The translations under genes were made by a program, and so were the position numbers. Below the pieces are notes generated by a model. That model was given only the letters and a program-made list of their open reading frames with translations. It had not been told where the DNA came from and did not search any database. 64,000 nt of DNA from an uncultured Colwellia sp. (lineage in GTDB: Bacteria; Pseudomonadota; Gammaproteobacteria; Enterobacterales; Alteromonadaceae): the NCBI GenBank assembly GCA_913020705.1, contig CAJWBY010000001.1, forward strand, positions 1-64,000, written 5' to 3'. Each line of letters starts with the position of its first letter. The stretch's first letter is position 1. Shown here piece by piece: positions 17,699 to 27,921 of this stretch.

Positions 17699-18550
17699 AT
17701 GACCAAAAATCACCTAGCGTTGCAAACAGAGATAGAATCATTAAATCAAGATAATTCAAGCTCCCAAGCCATCGGTATTTTCGACTCTGGCATTGGTGGT
17801 TTATCGATAGCTCAATGTATTGCTGAAAGTTTACCGAATGAGACTTTTATTTATGTCGCTGACAGCCTATTCGCTCCTTATGGTGACAAGTCGTCTGTCA
17901 CCATTATTGACCGTGTTAATAAACTCGCTGACTGGCTCATTGAGCAAAATGTCAAAGCCATTGTTGTTGCTTGCAATACAGCGACAGTTATAGCCATTGA
18001 GCAACTCAGATCACGAGTATCTATTCCCATCATTGGTGTAGAACCCGCAATAAAACCAGCAGCTCAGAAAAGTATAACGCAGAAGATCGCGTTATTAGTC
18101 ACTGAAGCAACCGCCATTAATCATCGCTTTCTCGCCTTAGTAGACAAACACAAAAATAGCACTGAAGTATTTATTCAACCTTGTATTGGATTAGTCGATC
18201 TTATTGAACAAGGTCTTCATGACAGTGAGCAGTGTCGTAAAATACTGAATGCGTTTCTAAGCCCACTGATTCATAAAGATATCGATACTTTAGTGTTAGG
18301 TTGCACACATTACCCTTTTGTTCGTTCTATGATAAAAGAAATTGTGGGTGATAAAATTAGCATAGTAGAAACCGCTAAACCTGTTACTGACCAACTTGCA
18401 CGACAACTTGAAAATCATGGATTACTTGCAAGTCACTCAAATACGTCGAAACAAACATTTTTCAGTTCAAAAATATCCCAAGAACAAGCTAGTTTAATGT
18501 CGACGTTTTTTGGCCAGACAATATCATTACAGCAATTACCTAAAATATAG
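17699..18550 (+). CDS. murI: Glutamate racemase
   Basis: MurI converts L-glutamate to D-glutamate for peptidoglycan. It has 283 residues (E. coli 285). The two catalytic cysteines lie in VVACNTATVIAIEQLR and LVLGCTHYPFV. The N-terminal IGIFDSGIGGLSIAQ and ADSLFAPYG blocks are also typical. An N-terminal tail of about 20 residues precedes the conserved core, as in E. coli MurI, where the tail binds the UDP-MurNAc-Ala activator. It is followed by metK after 128 bp. Confidence 0.95.
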   Translation: MTKNHLALQTEIESLNQDNSSSQAIGIFDSGIGGLSIAQCIAESLPNETFIYVADSLFAPYGDKSSVTIIDRVNKLADWLIEQNVKAIVVACNTATVIAIEQLRSRVSIPIIGVEPAIKPAAQKSITQKIALLVTEATAINHRFLALVDKHKNSTEVFIQPCIGLVDLIEQGLHDSEQCRKILNAFLSPLIHKDIDTLVLGCTHYPFVRSMIKEIVGDKISIVETAKPVTDQLARQLENHGLLASHSNTSKQTFFSSKISQEQASLMSTFFGQTISLQQLPKI

Positions 18551-18571
18551 CGCAAGAATATAATTATTTTC

Positions 18572-18595
18572 GGACGTTTAGCCATCTAGGCGTAA
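18572..18595 (+). promoter_or_regulatory. Tandem MET boxes (MetJ operator) before metK
   Basis: Three contiguous 8-bp units, ggacgttt, agccatct and aggcgtaa, resemble the MetJ consensus AGACGTCT (6, 6 and about 5 of 8 matches), 84 bp before the metK start. MetJ with SAM represses methionine genes in gammaproteobacteria, and metK is a known target, so autoregulation by SAM is likely. Confidence 0.6.
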
Positions 18596-18678
18596 AAAAA
18601 CTAGAAAATTTTCAATCTTGCAGTTAGAATGACTTTAATTACAAAATATCTTTAATTTTTATATTTTCCTGAGGTTAT

Positions 18679-19866
18679 ATGTCTACTCAATTTTTCACTT
18701 CTGAATCAGTTTCTGAAGGTCATCCAGATAAAATCGCCGATCAAATTTCTGATGCGGTACTTGATGCGATTATCGCTAAAGATAAGAACGCTCGTGTTGC
18801 CTGCGAAACGATGGTGAAAACTGGTGTAGCAATTATTTCGGGTGAAGTATCAACCACAGCATGGGTTGACTTAGAAACTATTACCCGTAATGTTATCAGC
18901 AACATTGGCTATACCTCTTCAGATGTAGGCTTTGATGGCGAAACTTGTGGCATTATGAATTTAATTGGTCAACAGTCTCCTGAGATTGCGCAAGGTGTTG
19001 ATCGTTCGAATCCAGAAGATCAAGGTGCTGGTGATCAAGGTTTAATGTTTGGTTATGCAACCAATGAAACTGAAACATTAATGCCTGCACCATTATTTTA
19101 TTCTCATCGTTTAGTTGAGCGCCAAGCTGAAATGCGTAAATCAGGTGTTTTACCTTGGTTACGACCTGATGCGAAATCTCAAGTCACTTTTGTTTATGAA
19201 AATAATAAACCTGTAGCGATTGATGCTGTAGTTTTGTCAACTCAACATAACCCAGAAATTTCTCAAGAAGATTTACACGAAGCTGTGATGGAAAACATCA
19301 TAAAAGCGGTGTTACCTGCAGAGTTATTAACAAAAGATACTAAGTACTTTATCAATCCAACAGGACGTTTTGTTATCGGCGGACCTGTAGGCGATTGTGG
19401 ATTAACCGGTCGTAAAATAATTGTTGATACTTATGGCGGTATGGCTAGACATGGCGGTGGAGCTTTCTCTGGTAAAGATCCATCAAAAGTTGACCGTAGT
19501 GCTGCTTACGCTGGTCGTTATGTTGCAAAAAACATTGTGGCTGCTGGTTTAGCTGATCGTTGTGAAATTCAAATTTCTTATGCTATTGGTGTTGCTGAGC
19601 CTACTTCAATTTCAATTGAAACGTTTGATACAGGTAAAATATCTGAAGCAAAACTGATTGAGTTAGTGAGAGAACATTTTGACTTAAGACCTTACGGTAT
19701 TACTAAGATGCTTGATTTGCTTCACCCTATGTATCAGATGACTGCAGCTTACGGACATTTCGGCCGTACACCCGTTGAAGTAACTGTAGGTGATGATACT
19801 TTTACTGCTTTCACTTGGGAACGCACAGACAAAGCTGACGTGCTTCGCCAAGCAGCTGGTTTATAA
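18679..19866 (+). CDS. metK: S-adenosylmethionine synthetase
   Basis: MetK makes SAM from ATP and methionine; it is essential and cytoplasmic. It has 395 residues against 384 in E. coli. Signature motifs are [20 protein letters not shown] at the N-terminus, the hexapeptide GAGDQG (residues about 115-120), and the P-loop-like [21 protein letters not shown] tgaggt ribosome site lies before the ATG. MET boxes upstream imply control by MetJ, and a strong bidirectional terminator follows. SAM made here supports the several methyltransferases of the window. Confidence 0.98.
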   Translation: MSTQFFTSESVSEGHPDKIADQISDAVLDAIIAKDKNARVACETMVKTGVAIISGEVSTTAWVDLETITRNVISNIGYTSSDVGFDGETCGIMNLIGQQSPEIAQGVDRSNPEDQGAGDQGLMFGYATNETETLMPAPLFYSHRLVERQAEMRKSGVLPWLRPDAKSQVTFVYENNKPVAIDAVVLSTQHNPEISQEDLHEAVMENIIKAVLPAELLTKDTKYFINPTGRFVIGGPVGDCGLTGRKIIVDTYGGMARHGGGAFSGKDPSKVDRSAAYAGRYVAKNIVAAGLADRCEIQISYAIGVAEPTSISIETFDTGKISEAKLIELVREHFDLRPYGITKMLDLLHPMYQMTAAYGHFGRTPVEVTVGDDTFTAFTWERTDKADVLRQAAGL

Positions 19867-19902
19867 AGCCTGCTGTAGTAATATTTTAGTTCGTCCTGAA
19901 CA

Positions 19903-19932
19903 TAAAAAAGCGACTCATTGAGTCGCTTTTTT
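19903..19932 (+). terminator. Bidirectional terminator between metK and trhO
   Basis: A perfect stem, gcgactc (19910-19916) and gagtcgc (19920-19926), is flanked by A-run and T-run (aaaaaa...tttttt), so it works on both strands. It separates the convergent metK and trhO genes. Confidence 0.9.
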
Positions 19933-19960
19933 ATTGCAAATAACTAGTGATTTACCGTAA

Positions 19961-20950
19961 TTATTTTTCTGATTGAGCTTTTTTACTCGCTACTTTTTCT
20001 TTACGTAGTTGATCAATAACGCCTTGAACATGACCACCAATATGTTTTTCACCGCGTTGGTTAGCTAAGTTAATTTGGCGCTCGCGTTCAGCAAAACCAC
20101 TACGTTGTTCATCGCTATATTTATCAAAGCAACGATGACAGCTAACACCTTTCACATAGTGTTCGCTTTGTTTTTCTTCTTCGGTTATCGGGTAACGACA
20201 AGCAAAACATTGATCGTACTGCCCTTGTTCTAAACCATGTTTTACTGCAACACGGCTATCGAAAACAAAACATTCGCCTTGCCACATTGATTCGTCTTGC
20301 TCAACTTCTTCTAAGTATTTAAGTACACCACCTTCAAGGTGATAAACATCTTCAAAGCCCTGCTCTTTCAAGTAAGCCGTAGATTTTTCACAACGGATGC
20401 CGCCAGTACAAAACATTGCCACTTTTTTGTGTTTGTTTTTATCTAAATTTTTGGCAACATATTCTGGAAATTCACGAAACGTTTCCGTCTTTGGGTTTAT
20501 TGCGTTTTCAAAAGTGCCGATTTCAACTTCGTAGTCGTTACGGGTATCAACAAGTAATACTTCAGGATCAGAAATGAGTGCATTCCAATCTTTAGGTTTC
20601 ACATAAGTACCCACCGTTAGTAATGGATCAATACCTTCAACGCCCATGGTCACGATTTCTTTTTTCAACTTTACTTTACTTCGCTGAAAAGGGTTTTCAT
20701 CTGCGTATGAGTATTTGTGAGATACCTGACCTAAACGTTCGTCACTTGCTAAGAATGCTAGTACTGCATCAATACCAGATTTTGCTCCTGCAACGGTGCC
20801 GTTAATGCCTTCATTTGCGAGTAATAAAGTACCTTTAACGTCGTTATCTAACATTACTGATAATAGAGGAGATTTAAGTTGTTCGAAGTTTTCTAAACGC
20901 ACAAATTTATAAAGTGCGCACACTGTGATGTTTTGCATAATAATGCCCAT
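19961..20950 (-). CDS. trhO: tRNA uridine(34) hydroxylase, rhodanese-like
   Basis: TrhO (YceA) hydroxylates U34 of certain tRNAs to 5-hydroxyuridine using oxygen. It has 329 residues. The N-terminal acylphosphatase-like domain ([12 protein letters not shown]) is followed by a rhodanese domain with [20 protein letters not shown] and the active-site Cys in [12 protein letters not shown], then a C-terminal Cys-rich tail ([12 protein letters not shown] and [16 protein letters not shown]). The start may be 20950 or the second Met at 20938 ([12 protein letters not shown]). It is convergent with metK across a shared terminator. Confidence 0.94.
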   Translation of the reverse strand: MGIIMQNITVCALYKFVRLENFEQLKSPLLSVMLDNDVKGTLLLANEGINGTVAGAKSGIDAVLAFLASDERLGQVSHKYSYADENPFQRSKVKLKKEIVTMGVEGIDPLLTVGTYVKPKDWNALISDPEVLLVDTRNDYEVEIGTFENAINPKTETFREFPEYVAKNLDKNKHKKVAMFCTGGIRCEKSTAYLKEQGFEDVYHLEGGVLKYLEEVEQDESMWQGECFVFDSRVAVKHGLEQGQYDQCFACRYPITEEEKQSEHYVKGVSCHRCFDKYSDEQRSGFAERERQINLANQRGEKHIGGHVQGVIDQLRKEKVASKKAQSEK

Positions 20951-21086
20951 TGAGCCAGCCAGAGCGTAAATCTGGAGCTGTAGATTAAAATAAAGCCAAT
21001 ACTGATTTAATCAATATTGGCCAGAGATGCGCATTCTAACAAAAGAATTTATGTATATAAAGTGTCTATAACGTTTAACTAAAAAT

Positions 21087-23189
21087 CTAGAATTGAATTT
21101 TTACACCAATGGAAGGAAATGGTTCCATTCCCTCTTCTCCTTCAATTTTATAATCTGTTAAGGTTTCTGTGCCGTCAGGTGCATAATAATAACCTGAGAT
21201 ATTCTCGCTACCTGTTGCGTTTAATAAGGCAAATGTCCACTCAGCTTTATTACCCCACATTGTAGTTTTGTAATTCGCTTGAATATCAAGGCGATGATAT
21301 GTTGGCAGTGTTTTAGAATTCAAATCACCATAGGCAGGAAGATAATGGTCTTGATGATCTGGGTTATCGTATAAACCAACAATTGGTGTATATTTTGCTC
21401 CACTTCGAATACTAAGTTTTATACCAAAATCCCATTTTTCATTCCATTTATAATTTGCCACCATATTAGCGAGCAAAGGGGTATCTAGATAATACTCAGT
21501 AGTAACACGGGTAAAATCATCAGTTCGATCACTCTTCGACCAACTCAATGACGCCCAACCATACCAGCCGTCAGCTTCTTCTCTTCTTACAACCCACTCT
21601 AATCCTTTAGCTGTACCAGATAAATCATTGCTGTAGCGTAAATTAGCATTTACATCTTCTTCATCGAGCGAACGAGCTAAGTCGCCTAAATCTTTGTAAT
21701 ACAAATCAACCGAACTCTGCCACAAATCATTAAGCTGATAGCTGAAATTTAAAGCATAGTGTGTTGCCTTAGGTGATTTTAAATTTGGGTTACCCACTTC
21801 CTTTAAAACTGTTTCAAGATCTGGAAATTGATTATAAGTTCCTGCTTTAGCTTTTATCGTTAAATCGTTATTTACATACCAGTTAAGCGATATTCTTGGG
21901 TGAAAAAACTCTTGCTCAGTAAAATCATTATACTCAGCGCGTAAGCCCATTTCTAAAGACCAGTTTTCGTCAAAAGACCAGATATCATTAAAATAAACGG
22001 CACTGTTATTATTAGTTAAACCGTCTTGTCCTTGTATACGATCACCTTTTTTACTTTCACAGTCGGGATCATGATCAGTACAAAAATATGGGATTGCATC
22101 AAAACTATAGGTGCTTTTATCATGACTTAAATCAATACCTGTTATCAGCTTATGAGATTCAAACCAGTCTATTTGGTAAAGAAATCGAGCATTGTAAGAT
22201 TCACTTTCAAGATTAATAAATTGTCCTGCACCATAAGACTCTTCAGATTTTTCACTCGTATGACCAACCGTTAAATGCATTAATCGGCCATTTTCACCAT
22301 AGTACTGCCATGAAATGCCTTGGCTATCAAATTGACTTTTTATTTTTAAATCACCAATGAAGTCAGGATCTATTCGGCCTTCTTCTGAAGCTTTTGATAC
22401 GTTAATACCGCCAACGTCACTGGCTCCTGTTAAAGTAAAAGTTAATTTGTGGTCATCACCAATAAGCCATTGGTATTTTCCTTGATAGTCATCACTTACG
22501 GGGGCTTTAAAAACAGTGTAGCCATCTTCTTCACCCTCAGGTAAAAACAAATGAATTAAACTTCGACGATACGATAGGTAAAAAGCTTGATCATCATTAA
22601 TGCCGCTTTCAATCATCACACCTGTTTTTAACAAACTTGCATCTAAGGTAGTAGTAAAGTCTTGATTACGTGGATCTCGAAGTTTTACATCAAAAACTCC
22701 TCCAGTGGCATTACCATACTGACTGCCAAATGCAGCAGGATGAAGCGAAAAGTCTCCCACAACATTTTCATTAAAAATACTGTCGCCGAATAAGTGAAAA
22801 ATGTAACCCGCTGGCATCTCGTCAATATAAAAGGCGTTGTCGTCTGGTGATGAACCACGAATAGCAGGTTCTCCACCATTATCGCCACCAGCATAAACAA
22901 CCCCAGGCATACTATAAACTGCACTGAGAGGATCATGATCGAGCCCAGCAATTTTCAAAAGTTTTTGAGTTTCAAAAGACACTTCAGTATTAGCTTGATT
23001 ACGACGAGATACGACTTCAATAACCTCGATAGGCTCAACTTTGGCCTTTATATCTTTGACTTTTTCTTCTTGAAAGGATTCATTTGAAAACGCTAATGAT
23101 GGAGCTGTTATTGAAAAGATTGCTGTGAGTGTTAAAGCAATTTTTGTCCGTAATAAACGTCCATGTTTGCAATTACTTGAAGTTGACAT
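21087..23189 (-). CDS. TonB-dependent outer membrane receptor
   Basis: A 700-residue outer membrane transporter. A signal peptide with a hydrophobic core (about residues 14-34) ends near SLAFSNE. The plug domain follows, with VYSMPGVVYAGGDNGGEPAIRGSSPDDNAFYIDEMP rewritten in the usual plug pattern and GNATGGVFDVKL. The barrel ends in the expected aromatic residue (GVKIQF). A typical N-terminal TonB box is not evident; IEVIEVVSRR (about 52-61) may serve. The substrate cannot be told, and no ferric or vitamin genes are adjacent. It is downstream of the RND genes but separated by a terminator. Confidence 0.9.
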   Translation of the reverse strand: MSTSSNCKHGRLLRTKIALTLTAIFSITAPSLAFSNESFQEEKVKDIKAKVEPIEVIEVVSRRNQANTEVSFETQKLLKIAGLDHDPLSAVYSMPGVVYAGGDNGGEPAIRGSSPDDNAFYIDEMPAGYIFHLFGDSIFNENVVGDFSLHPAAFGSQYGNATGGVFDVKLRDPRNQDFTTTLDASLLKTGVMIESGINDDQAFYLSYRRSLIHLFLPEGEEDGYTVFKAPVSDDYQGKYQWLIGDDHKLTFTLTGASDVGGINVSKASEEGRIDPDFIGDLKIKSQFDSQGISWQYYGENGRLMHLTVGHTSEKSEESYGAGQFINLESESYNARFLYQIDWFESHKLITGIDLSHDKSTYSFDAIPYFCTDHDPDCESKKGDRIQGQDGLTNNNSAVYFNDIWSFDENWSLEMGLRAEYNDFTEQEFFHPRISLNWYVNNDLTIKAKAGTYNQFPDLETVLKEVGNPNLKSPKATHYALNFSYQLNDLWQSSVDLYYKDLGDLARSLDEEDVNANLRYSNDLSGTAKGLEWVVRREEADGWYGWASLSWSKSDRTDDFTRVTTEYYLDTPLLANMVANYKWNEKWDFGIKLSIRSGAKYTPIVGLYDNPDHQDHYLPAYGDLNSKTLPTYHRLDIQANYKTTMWGNKAEWTFALLNATGSENISGYYYAPDGTETLTDYKIEGEEGMEPFPSIGVKIQF

Positions 23190-23311
23190 TTTTTAACCAT
23201 GTGATCAGATAAGAAAGGTCGCTATTATCCTAAGTAATCGGTGTTGAATTCAGTAATCATAATGTCTAATAATTGTGGATGAAGTGTCAGTAATTGTAAT
23301 AATCGCTAGCC

Positions 23312-23349
23312 AAAAAAAAAGACTTCCCACATTTGTGAAAAGTCTTTTC
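23312..23349 (-). terminator. Terminator of the RND pump operon
   Basis: Arms aaaagactt (23317-23325) and aagtctttt (23340-23348) form a 9-bp stem. On the minus strand it is followed by a run of nine T (23312-23320). It lies 29 bp after the RND permease stop and before the TonB receptor promoter region. Confidence 0.8.
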
Positions 23350-23376
23350 AAATTCTATATTTTAAACCCGTTAGAT

Positions 23377-26300
23377 CTAGCTCGGGGATCCTTTAATTTT
23401 TTCACGCATACGCTGAATCATCATATAGAAATATGGCACGAGTAGCGTTCCGAATATAGTCGCTGCCAACATTCCAGAAAGTACGGTAACACCAAGGAAA
23501 ATTCGACTACTTGCGCCAGCTCCTGATGACATAACTAATGGAATAACACCTAAAACAAACGAGAGTGCGGTCATTAATACGGCTCTAAACCTTAACTTTG
23601 CAGCATCGAGCGCAGCTTCCATAATACCTTTTCCTGCCGCACGCAACTCCATGGCAAATTCAACAATGAGAATTGCAGTTTTAGTTGATAAACCAATCAG
23701 CAGGACTAAACCAACTTGTGCATAAATGTTATTTTCCATACCCAAGGTATAAAGCGTTAACATTGAGCCAAACAATGCTAACGGCACAGCGGCTATGACC
23801 GAAAAGGGTATTGTCCAACTTTCATATTGTGCCACTAAAAATAAGTAGACAAATAACAATGCTAAAGCAAATAATACAGGTGCTAAGTTACCCGCTTCAA
23901 TTTCTTGCTTTGACTGCCCTGCCCATTCAAAAATATATCCTTGTGGTAGGTTTTCAGCTAACTCTTCCATTATAGCTATCGCTTCGCCGGATGAATGACC
24001 TGCTGTTGCTTGCCCTGTAATACTGGCACTTCGGTATAAGTTAAAATGTCCGATGCTTGTTGGACCTAAAATAGGTTCTAATTTAGCGAGCGTGGTTAAT
24101 GGCACCATTTCTCCATCTTGGTTACGAACAAAATAATGACGTAAATCAGAGGGGTCTTTACGGAACTCTTTTTCAGCTTGAACGGTAACTCTGTATGTTC
24201 GCCCAAACTGACTAAAATCGTTAATGTACATTGACCCTAACTGCGCTTGTAACGTTACAAAAATATCAGATAAAGCAACACCTTGAGCTTTAGCTTTATT
24301 CCTATCAACCTCTAAAAAGTACTGTGGGACATTTGCTCGATAAGTACTGAAAACACGGTTTAATTCTGGACGTTGATTCGCTTCATAAATTAACCCATTC
24401 ATCACTTGCGCTAAATCTGTAGGGCTGCGTCCTTCACTGTCTTGTAGTTTAAACTCAAAACCAGAGCTTGTGCCTAAACCAGGAATAGGTGGCGGATTAA
24501 AGATCATGATTTGTGCGTCAGGCATCGTCCATAATTGCCCCATTAAGCGCTGAATAACAGCGCGTAACGCTAATTCTGGATCTGTTCTTTCTTCCCAATC
24601 TTTAAGCATAATAATGCCTAAACCATTGTTAGAGCCTGCCCCACCTAATAATGAAAAACCTGACACGGTAATAATGTCAGTCACAGCAGGATCTGCTTTT
24701 ATTATCGGCGTTATTTTATCAATAAGGGCTTGAGTTCTATTACTCGAAGCAGCATCTGGTAATTGAATATCAAGGAAAACGTAACCTTGGTCTTCACCAG
24801 GAACAAAACCTGTTGGAACCGATGCAGTTAACCAACCTGTGGCCACGAACAATAGACCAACAACAATACCAACACGAGCAGTACGTTTTAATAAGAAGTT
24901 AACACCATTGGTATAACTGCCTGTCATTTTATTAATACCACGTTCAAATGGCGCTAACCATTTAATCGGTTTCATATTATCTTTATTTAATAAAACAGTA
25001 CAAAGCGCAGGGCTTAGCGTTAAAGCATTGATAGAAGAAATTATTACCGCAAATGATATTGTTACAGAAAATTGTTTGTACAGTTCACCAGTAATACCGG
25101 GCATAAAGGCCACCGGAATAAATACAGCAAGCAGCACTAACGTGGTTGCAATAATTGGCCCCGAAACTTGTTCCATCGCCTTGGTTACAGCTTCTTTAAT
25201 TTCGAGTTGTTCTTCTTTGAGGATACGTTCAACGTTTTCAATGACGATAATGGCATCATCAACCACGATCCCTATGGCAAGTACCAAGCCAAAGAGTGTA
25301 ATTGTATTAATGGAATATCCCATTACCAGCATAAACGCAAAAGTGCCGATTAAAGAAACCGGAATAGCAATGGTTGGAATAAGTGTTGCGCGCCAATTTT
25401 GTAAGAATAAGAAGACAACTAAAATAACCAGAGCAACGGCTTGAAATAAAGTAACTTGTACTTCTTCAATTGATCGTGAAATAAACTCAGTTGTGTCATA
25501 TGGAATAACGTATTCAAGACCATCAGGAAAACGTTTTGATAACTTTTCCATTTCCAATTTAACCAAACGAGCAACTTCAGTGGCGTTTGCACCAGGTAAT
25601 TGATAGATAACGACGAATGCAGTTTCATTGCCATTTAAACGCGCTTGAGTCCCATAATCTAAAGAACCTAACTCTATGCGAGCAATATCTGATAGACGTA
25701 CAAAGTTTCCGTTAGAACGCGCACGAATAATAGCTTGGCCAAACTCTTCAACCGTTTGTAATCGCCCTTTCGCTTGAATTGAATACTCAAACTGTTGATT
25801 GGGCATTGATGGGCTTGCCCCTAACTTACCTGCTGCAACGATTAGGTTTTGTTCTTGAAGCGCTTGTTTGACTTCAGCAACAGTGACACCTAAGGATGCC
25901 ATACGATCAGGCCTAAGCCATGCTCGCATGCTGTAAGTCATTTCACCCATCACAGTTGCTTCAGCTACACCAGGAATACGCCCTAGTGACTCAGTAAGTG
26001 AATTGGTCGCGTAGTTACTGAGAAAAAGTTGGTCAATACCTTCTTGTTCTGAATATAAATTAATCGCCATTAACATTGAGCTAGATTGTTTCTTAACCGT
26101 AACCCCTAGTCGTGTTACTTCTGATGGCAAGGAACTTTGCGCTAATGCGACACGATTCTGCACATTTACCTGTGCCATATTATCGTCAATACCTACTTTG
26201 AAAAACACAGTGATTGTTGCAGAGCCATTATTGGAGGCTGTTGACTCAATATACATCATATCTTCAACTCCATTGATTTGTTCTTCAATGGGACGAATGA

Positions 26301-26484
26301 CTGACTCTTCAACTACTTGTGCGCTTGCGCCAGGATATACCGCTGATATTTGCACTTGTGGTGGCGTAATTTCCGGGTACATATTAACCGGCAAGGACCC
26401 CATAGCAATTAGACCTGCTAAAGTGATAACAATCGAAATAACAAAAGCAAATTTGGGTCGATGAATAAACGTTTTACTGATCAT
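23377..26484 (-). CDS. RND efflux pump inner membrane permease (HAE1/AcrB-like)
   Basis: A 1035-residue proton-driven drug/solute exporter of the hydrophobe/amphiphile RND family. It has an N-terminal TM (FAFVISIVITLAGLIAMGSLPVNMYPEITPPQV), two large periplasmic loops, and the TM4 proton relay signature GLVLAIGIVVDDAIIVIENVERI with the paired Asp. A second TM block near the end is LLIGLSTKTAILIVEFAMEL. It is encoded 10 bp after its adaptor. No outer membrane channel or regulator is present here, so it probably uses a TolC encoded elsewhere. The substrate is unknown. Confidence 0.95.
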   Translation of the reverse strand: MISKTFIHRPKFAFVISIVITLAGLIAMGSLPVNMYPEITPPQVQISAVYPGASAQVVEESVIRPIEEQINGVEDMMYIESTASNNGSATITVFFKVGIDDNMAQVNVQNRVALAQSSLPSEVTRLGVTVKKQSSSMLMAINLYSEQEGIDQLFLSNYATNSLTESLGRIPGVAEATVMGEMTYSMRAWLRPDRMASLGVTVAEVKQALQEQNLIVAAGKLGASPSMPNQQFEYSIQAKGRLQTVEEFGQAIIRARSNGNFVRLSDIARIELGSLDYGTQARLNGNETAFVVIYQLPGANATEVARLVKLEMEKLSKRFPDGLEYVIPYDTTEFISRSIEEVQVTLFQAVALVILVVFLFLQNWRATLIPTIAIPVSLIGTFAFMLVMGYSINTITLFGLVLAIGIVVDDAIIVIENVERILKEEQLEIKEAVTKAMEQVSGPIIATTLVLLAVFIPVAFMPGITGELYKQFSVTISFAVIISSINALTLSPALCTVLLNKDNMKPIKWLAPFERGINKMTGSYTNGVNFLLKRTARVGIVVGLLFVATGWLTASVPTGFVPGEDQGYVFLDIQLPDAASSNRTQALIDKITPIIKADPAVTDIITVSGFSLLGGAGSNNGLGIIMLKDWEERTDPELALRAVIQRLMGQLWTMPDAQIMIFNPPPIPGLGTSSGFEFKLQDSEGRSPTDLAQVMNGLIYEANQRPELNRVFSTYRANVPQYFLEVDRNKAKAQGVALSDIFVTLQAQLGSMYINDFSQFGRTYRVTVQAEKEFRKDPSDLRHYFVRNQDGEMVPLTTLAKLEPILGPTSIGHFNLYRSASITGQATAGHSSGEAIAIMEELAENLPQGYIFEWAGQSKQEIEAGNLAPVLFALALLFVYLFLVAQYESWTIPFSVIAAVPLALFGSMLTLYTLGMENNIYAQVGLVLLIGLSTKTAILIVEFAMELRAAGKGIMEAALDAAKLRFRAVLMTALSFVLGVIPLVMSSGAGASSRIFLGVTVLSGMLAATIFGTLLVPYFYMMIQRMREKIKGSPS

Positions 26485-26494
26485 GAAAGTCTCC

Positions 26495-27679
26495 TTATTT
26501 GCCTAAAAGATCTGAAATAGTACCTGTAAGCGGATCGACTATTTTGCTTATTGGCTTAACTTCAACACCTGTTCTAACTTTTTGCAAACCTTCAATAATA
26601 ACGCGTTCATTGGCTTTAATACCGGATTCAACCACCCACATAGCATTCATGCGGCGTCCTAATTTAACTAAACGTTGAGAGACTTTATTATCAGCATTAA
26701 CAACAAGAACAAACTTTCCTTGTTGGTTTTCTTGAACCGCAACTTGAGGGACTAAGGCCATTGATTCTTTATTTTTACCTTCCATAATTAAGGTTACAAA
26801 CAAGCCCGGTACTATAATGCCATTAGGGTTATCAAATTTTGCCCGTAGTTCAACAGTTCCCATTCCTTCATCAATTTTAGTATCAGCAAATGTTAATAAG
26901 CCTTTTTCACTGTATGTTGTGTTGTTAGGTAAACGTAATGAAATATCAATAGATAAGTCTTCTGGTTTTTGAGTGTTTTTATGTGATTGTAAATAAGAAA
27001 CATAATCACTTTCTTCGACTTGAAAGCTAACATACATAGGGTTTGTGGCTGTTAATGTTGCTATGGTATTACTTGTAGGGCTAACGACCGTACCCACATT
27101 ATAATTTACTTTACCGATACGACCTGAAAATGGAGCTTTAATTACTGTGTAACTTAAATTCAATTGAGCTTTATCTAATGTTGATTTCGCGACTTTCACT
27201 GCGGCTTTTGCTTGTGAATCATTGGTAATTAATTTGTCTAAATCTGATTGCGAAATGTAACCTTGACCTGCCACTTCCTTGCCACGTTTCAAATCTCGTG
27301 CGGCGCCATCAGCTCCTGCAACTTTACTGTTTAAGTCTGCTTTTGCAGAATCCAGAGAGGCTTGGTAAGCTGCAGGATCAATTTTTAAGAGTACTTGATC
27401 TTTTTCAACAACAGATCCCTCTTCAAAAGGACGCTCAATTAACTCCCCCTCTACACGAGCACGCAAGTCGACTTCTTTTGATGCAACTGAACGCGCTACA
27501 AACTCCCGGTAACTGCCAATTTCATTCACCTTTAGTTCATAAACAGAAACTGCTGGAGCAGGAGCAACTCTTTTGGCTTGCTCTGCTTGTCCACAACTCA
27601 CTACACCAAATAAAATGATAGATAATAAACTTACGCCTGAAAAAGTTGGCTTGTAGGATTTTGAAGTATTCACGAACAT
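26495..27679 (-). CDS. RND efflux periplasmic adaptor (membrane fusion lipoprotein)
   Basis: A 394-residue adaptor linking the RND permease to an outer membrane channel. The N-terminal signal ends in a lipobox (FGVVSC, Cys about residue 29), so it is likely inner-membrane anchored. It has the lipoyl halves (SKEVDLRARVEGELIERPFEEGSVVEKDQVL and YTVIKAPFSGRIGKVNYNVG, described in parts), an alpha hairpin between them, and a beta-barrel domain. The ATG has a ggag site 7 nt upstream. It is the first gene of the pump operon; a 7-bp inverted repeat, ccgttaa/ttaacgg (27689-27716), sits just upstream of its start. Confidence 0.94.
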   Translation of the reverse strand: MFVNTSKSYKPTFSGVSLLSIILFGVVSCGQAEQAKRVAPAPAVSVYELKVNEIGSYREFVARSVASKEVDLRARVEGELIERPFEEGSVVEKDQVLLKIDPAAYQASLDSAKADLNSKVAGADGAARDLKRGKEVAGQGYISQSDLDKLITNDSQAKAAVKVAKSTLDKAQLNLSYTVIKAPFSGRIGKVNYNVGTVVSPTSNTIATLTATNPMYVSFQVEESDYVSYLQSHKNTQKPEDLSIDISLRLPNNTTYSEKGLLTFADTKIDEGMGTVELRAKFDNPNGIIVPGLFVTLIMEGKNKESMALVPQVAVQENQQGKFVLVVNADNKVSQRLVKLGRRMNAMWVVESGIKANERVIIEGLQKVRTGVEVKPISKIVDPLTGTISDLLGK

Positions 27680-27921
27680 CTATATTCTCCGTTAATGATA
27701 AGCCTCTCGTTAACGGAAGCGACTAATCAAAGGGTAAAGTAATGAAAAAGTTATTATTACATTAGATACTAGTTAATTCTGTGTCTAAATGTAATCAAAG
27801 CGATAAAATAAGTTAATATTTTTTATAAATAGGCTTTTTCCCTCTATTTCAGGAAATGATAATTGAAAAAAGCGGAAGTCGCCCTTATATTTCTTCACAA
27901 GGTCCTAAAAAATAAATAAAA

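Noticed and set aside
23190..23376. TonB receptor and RND pump as one operon
   Set aside because: A strong minus-strand terminator (23312-23349) separates them.
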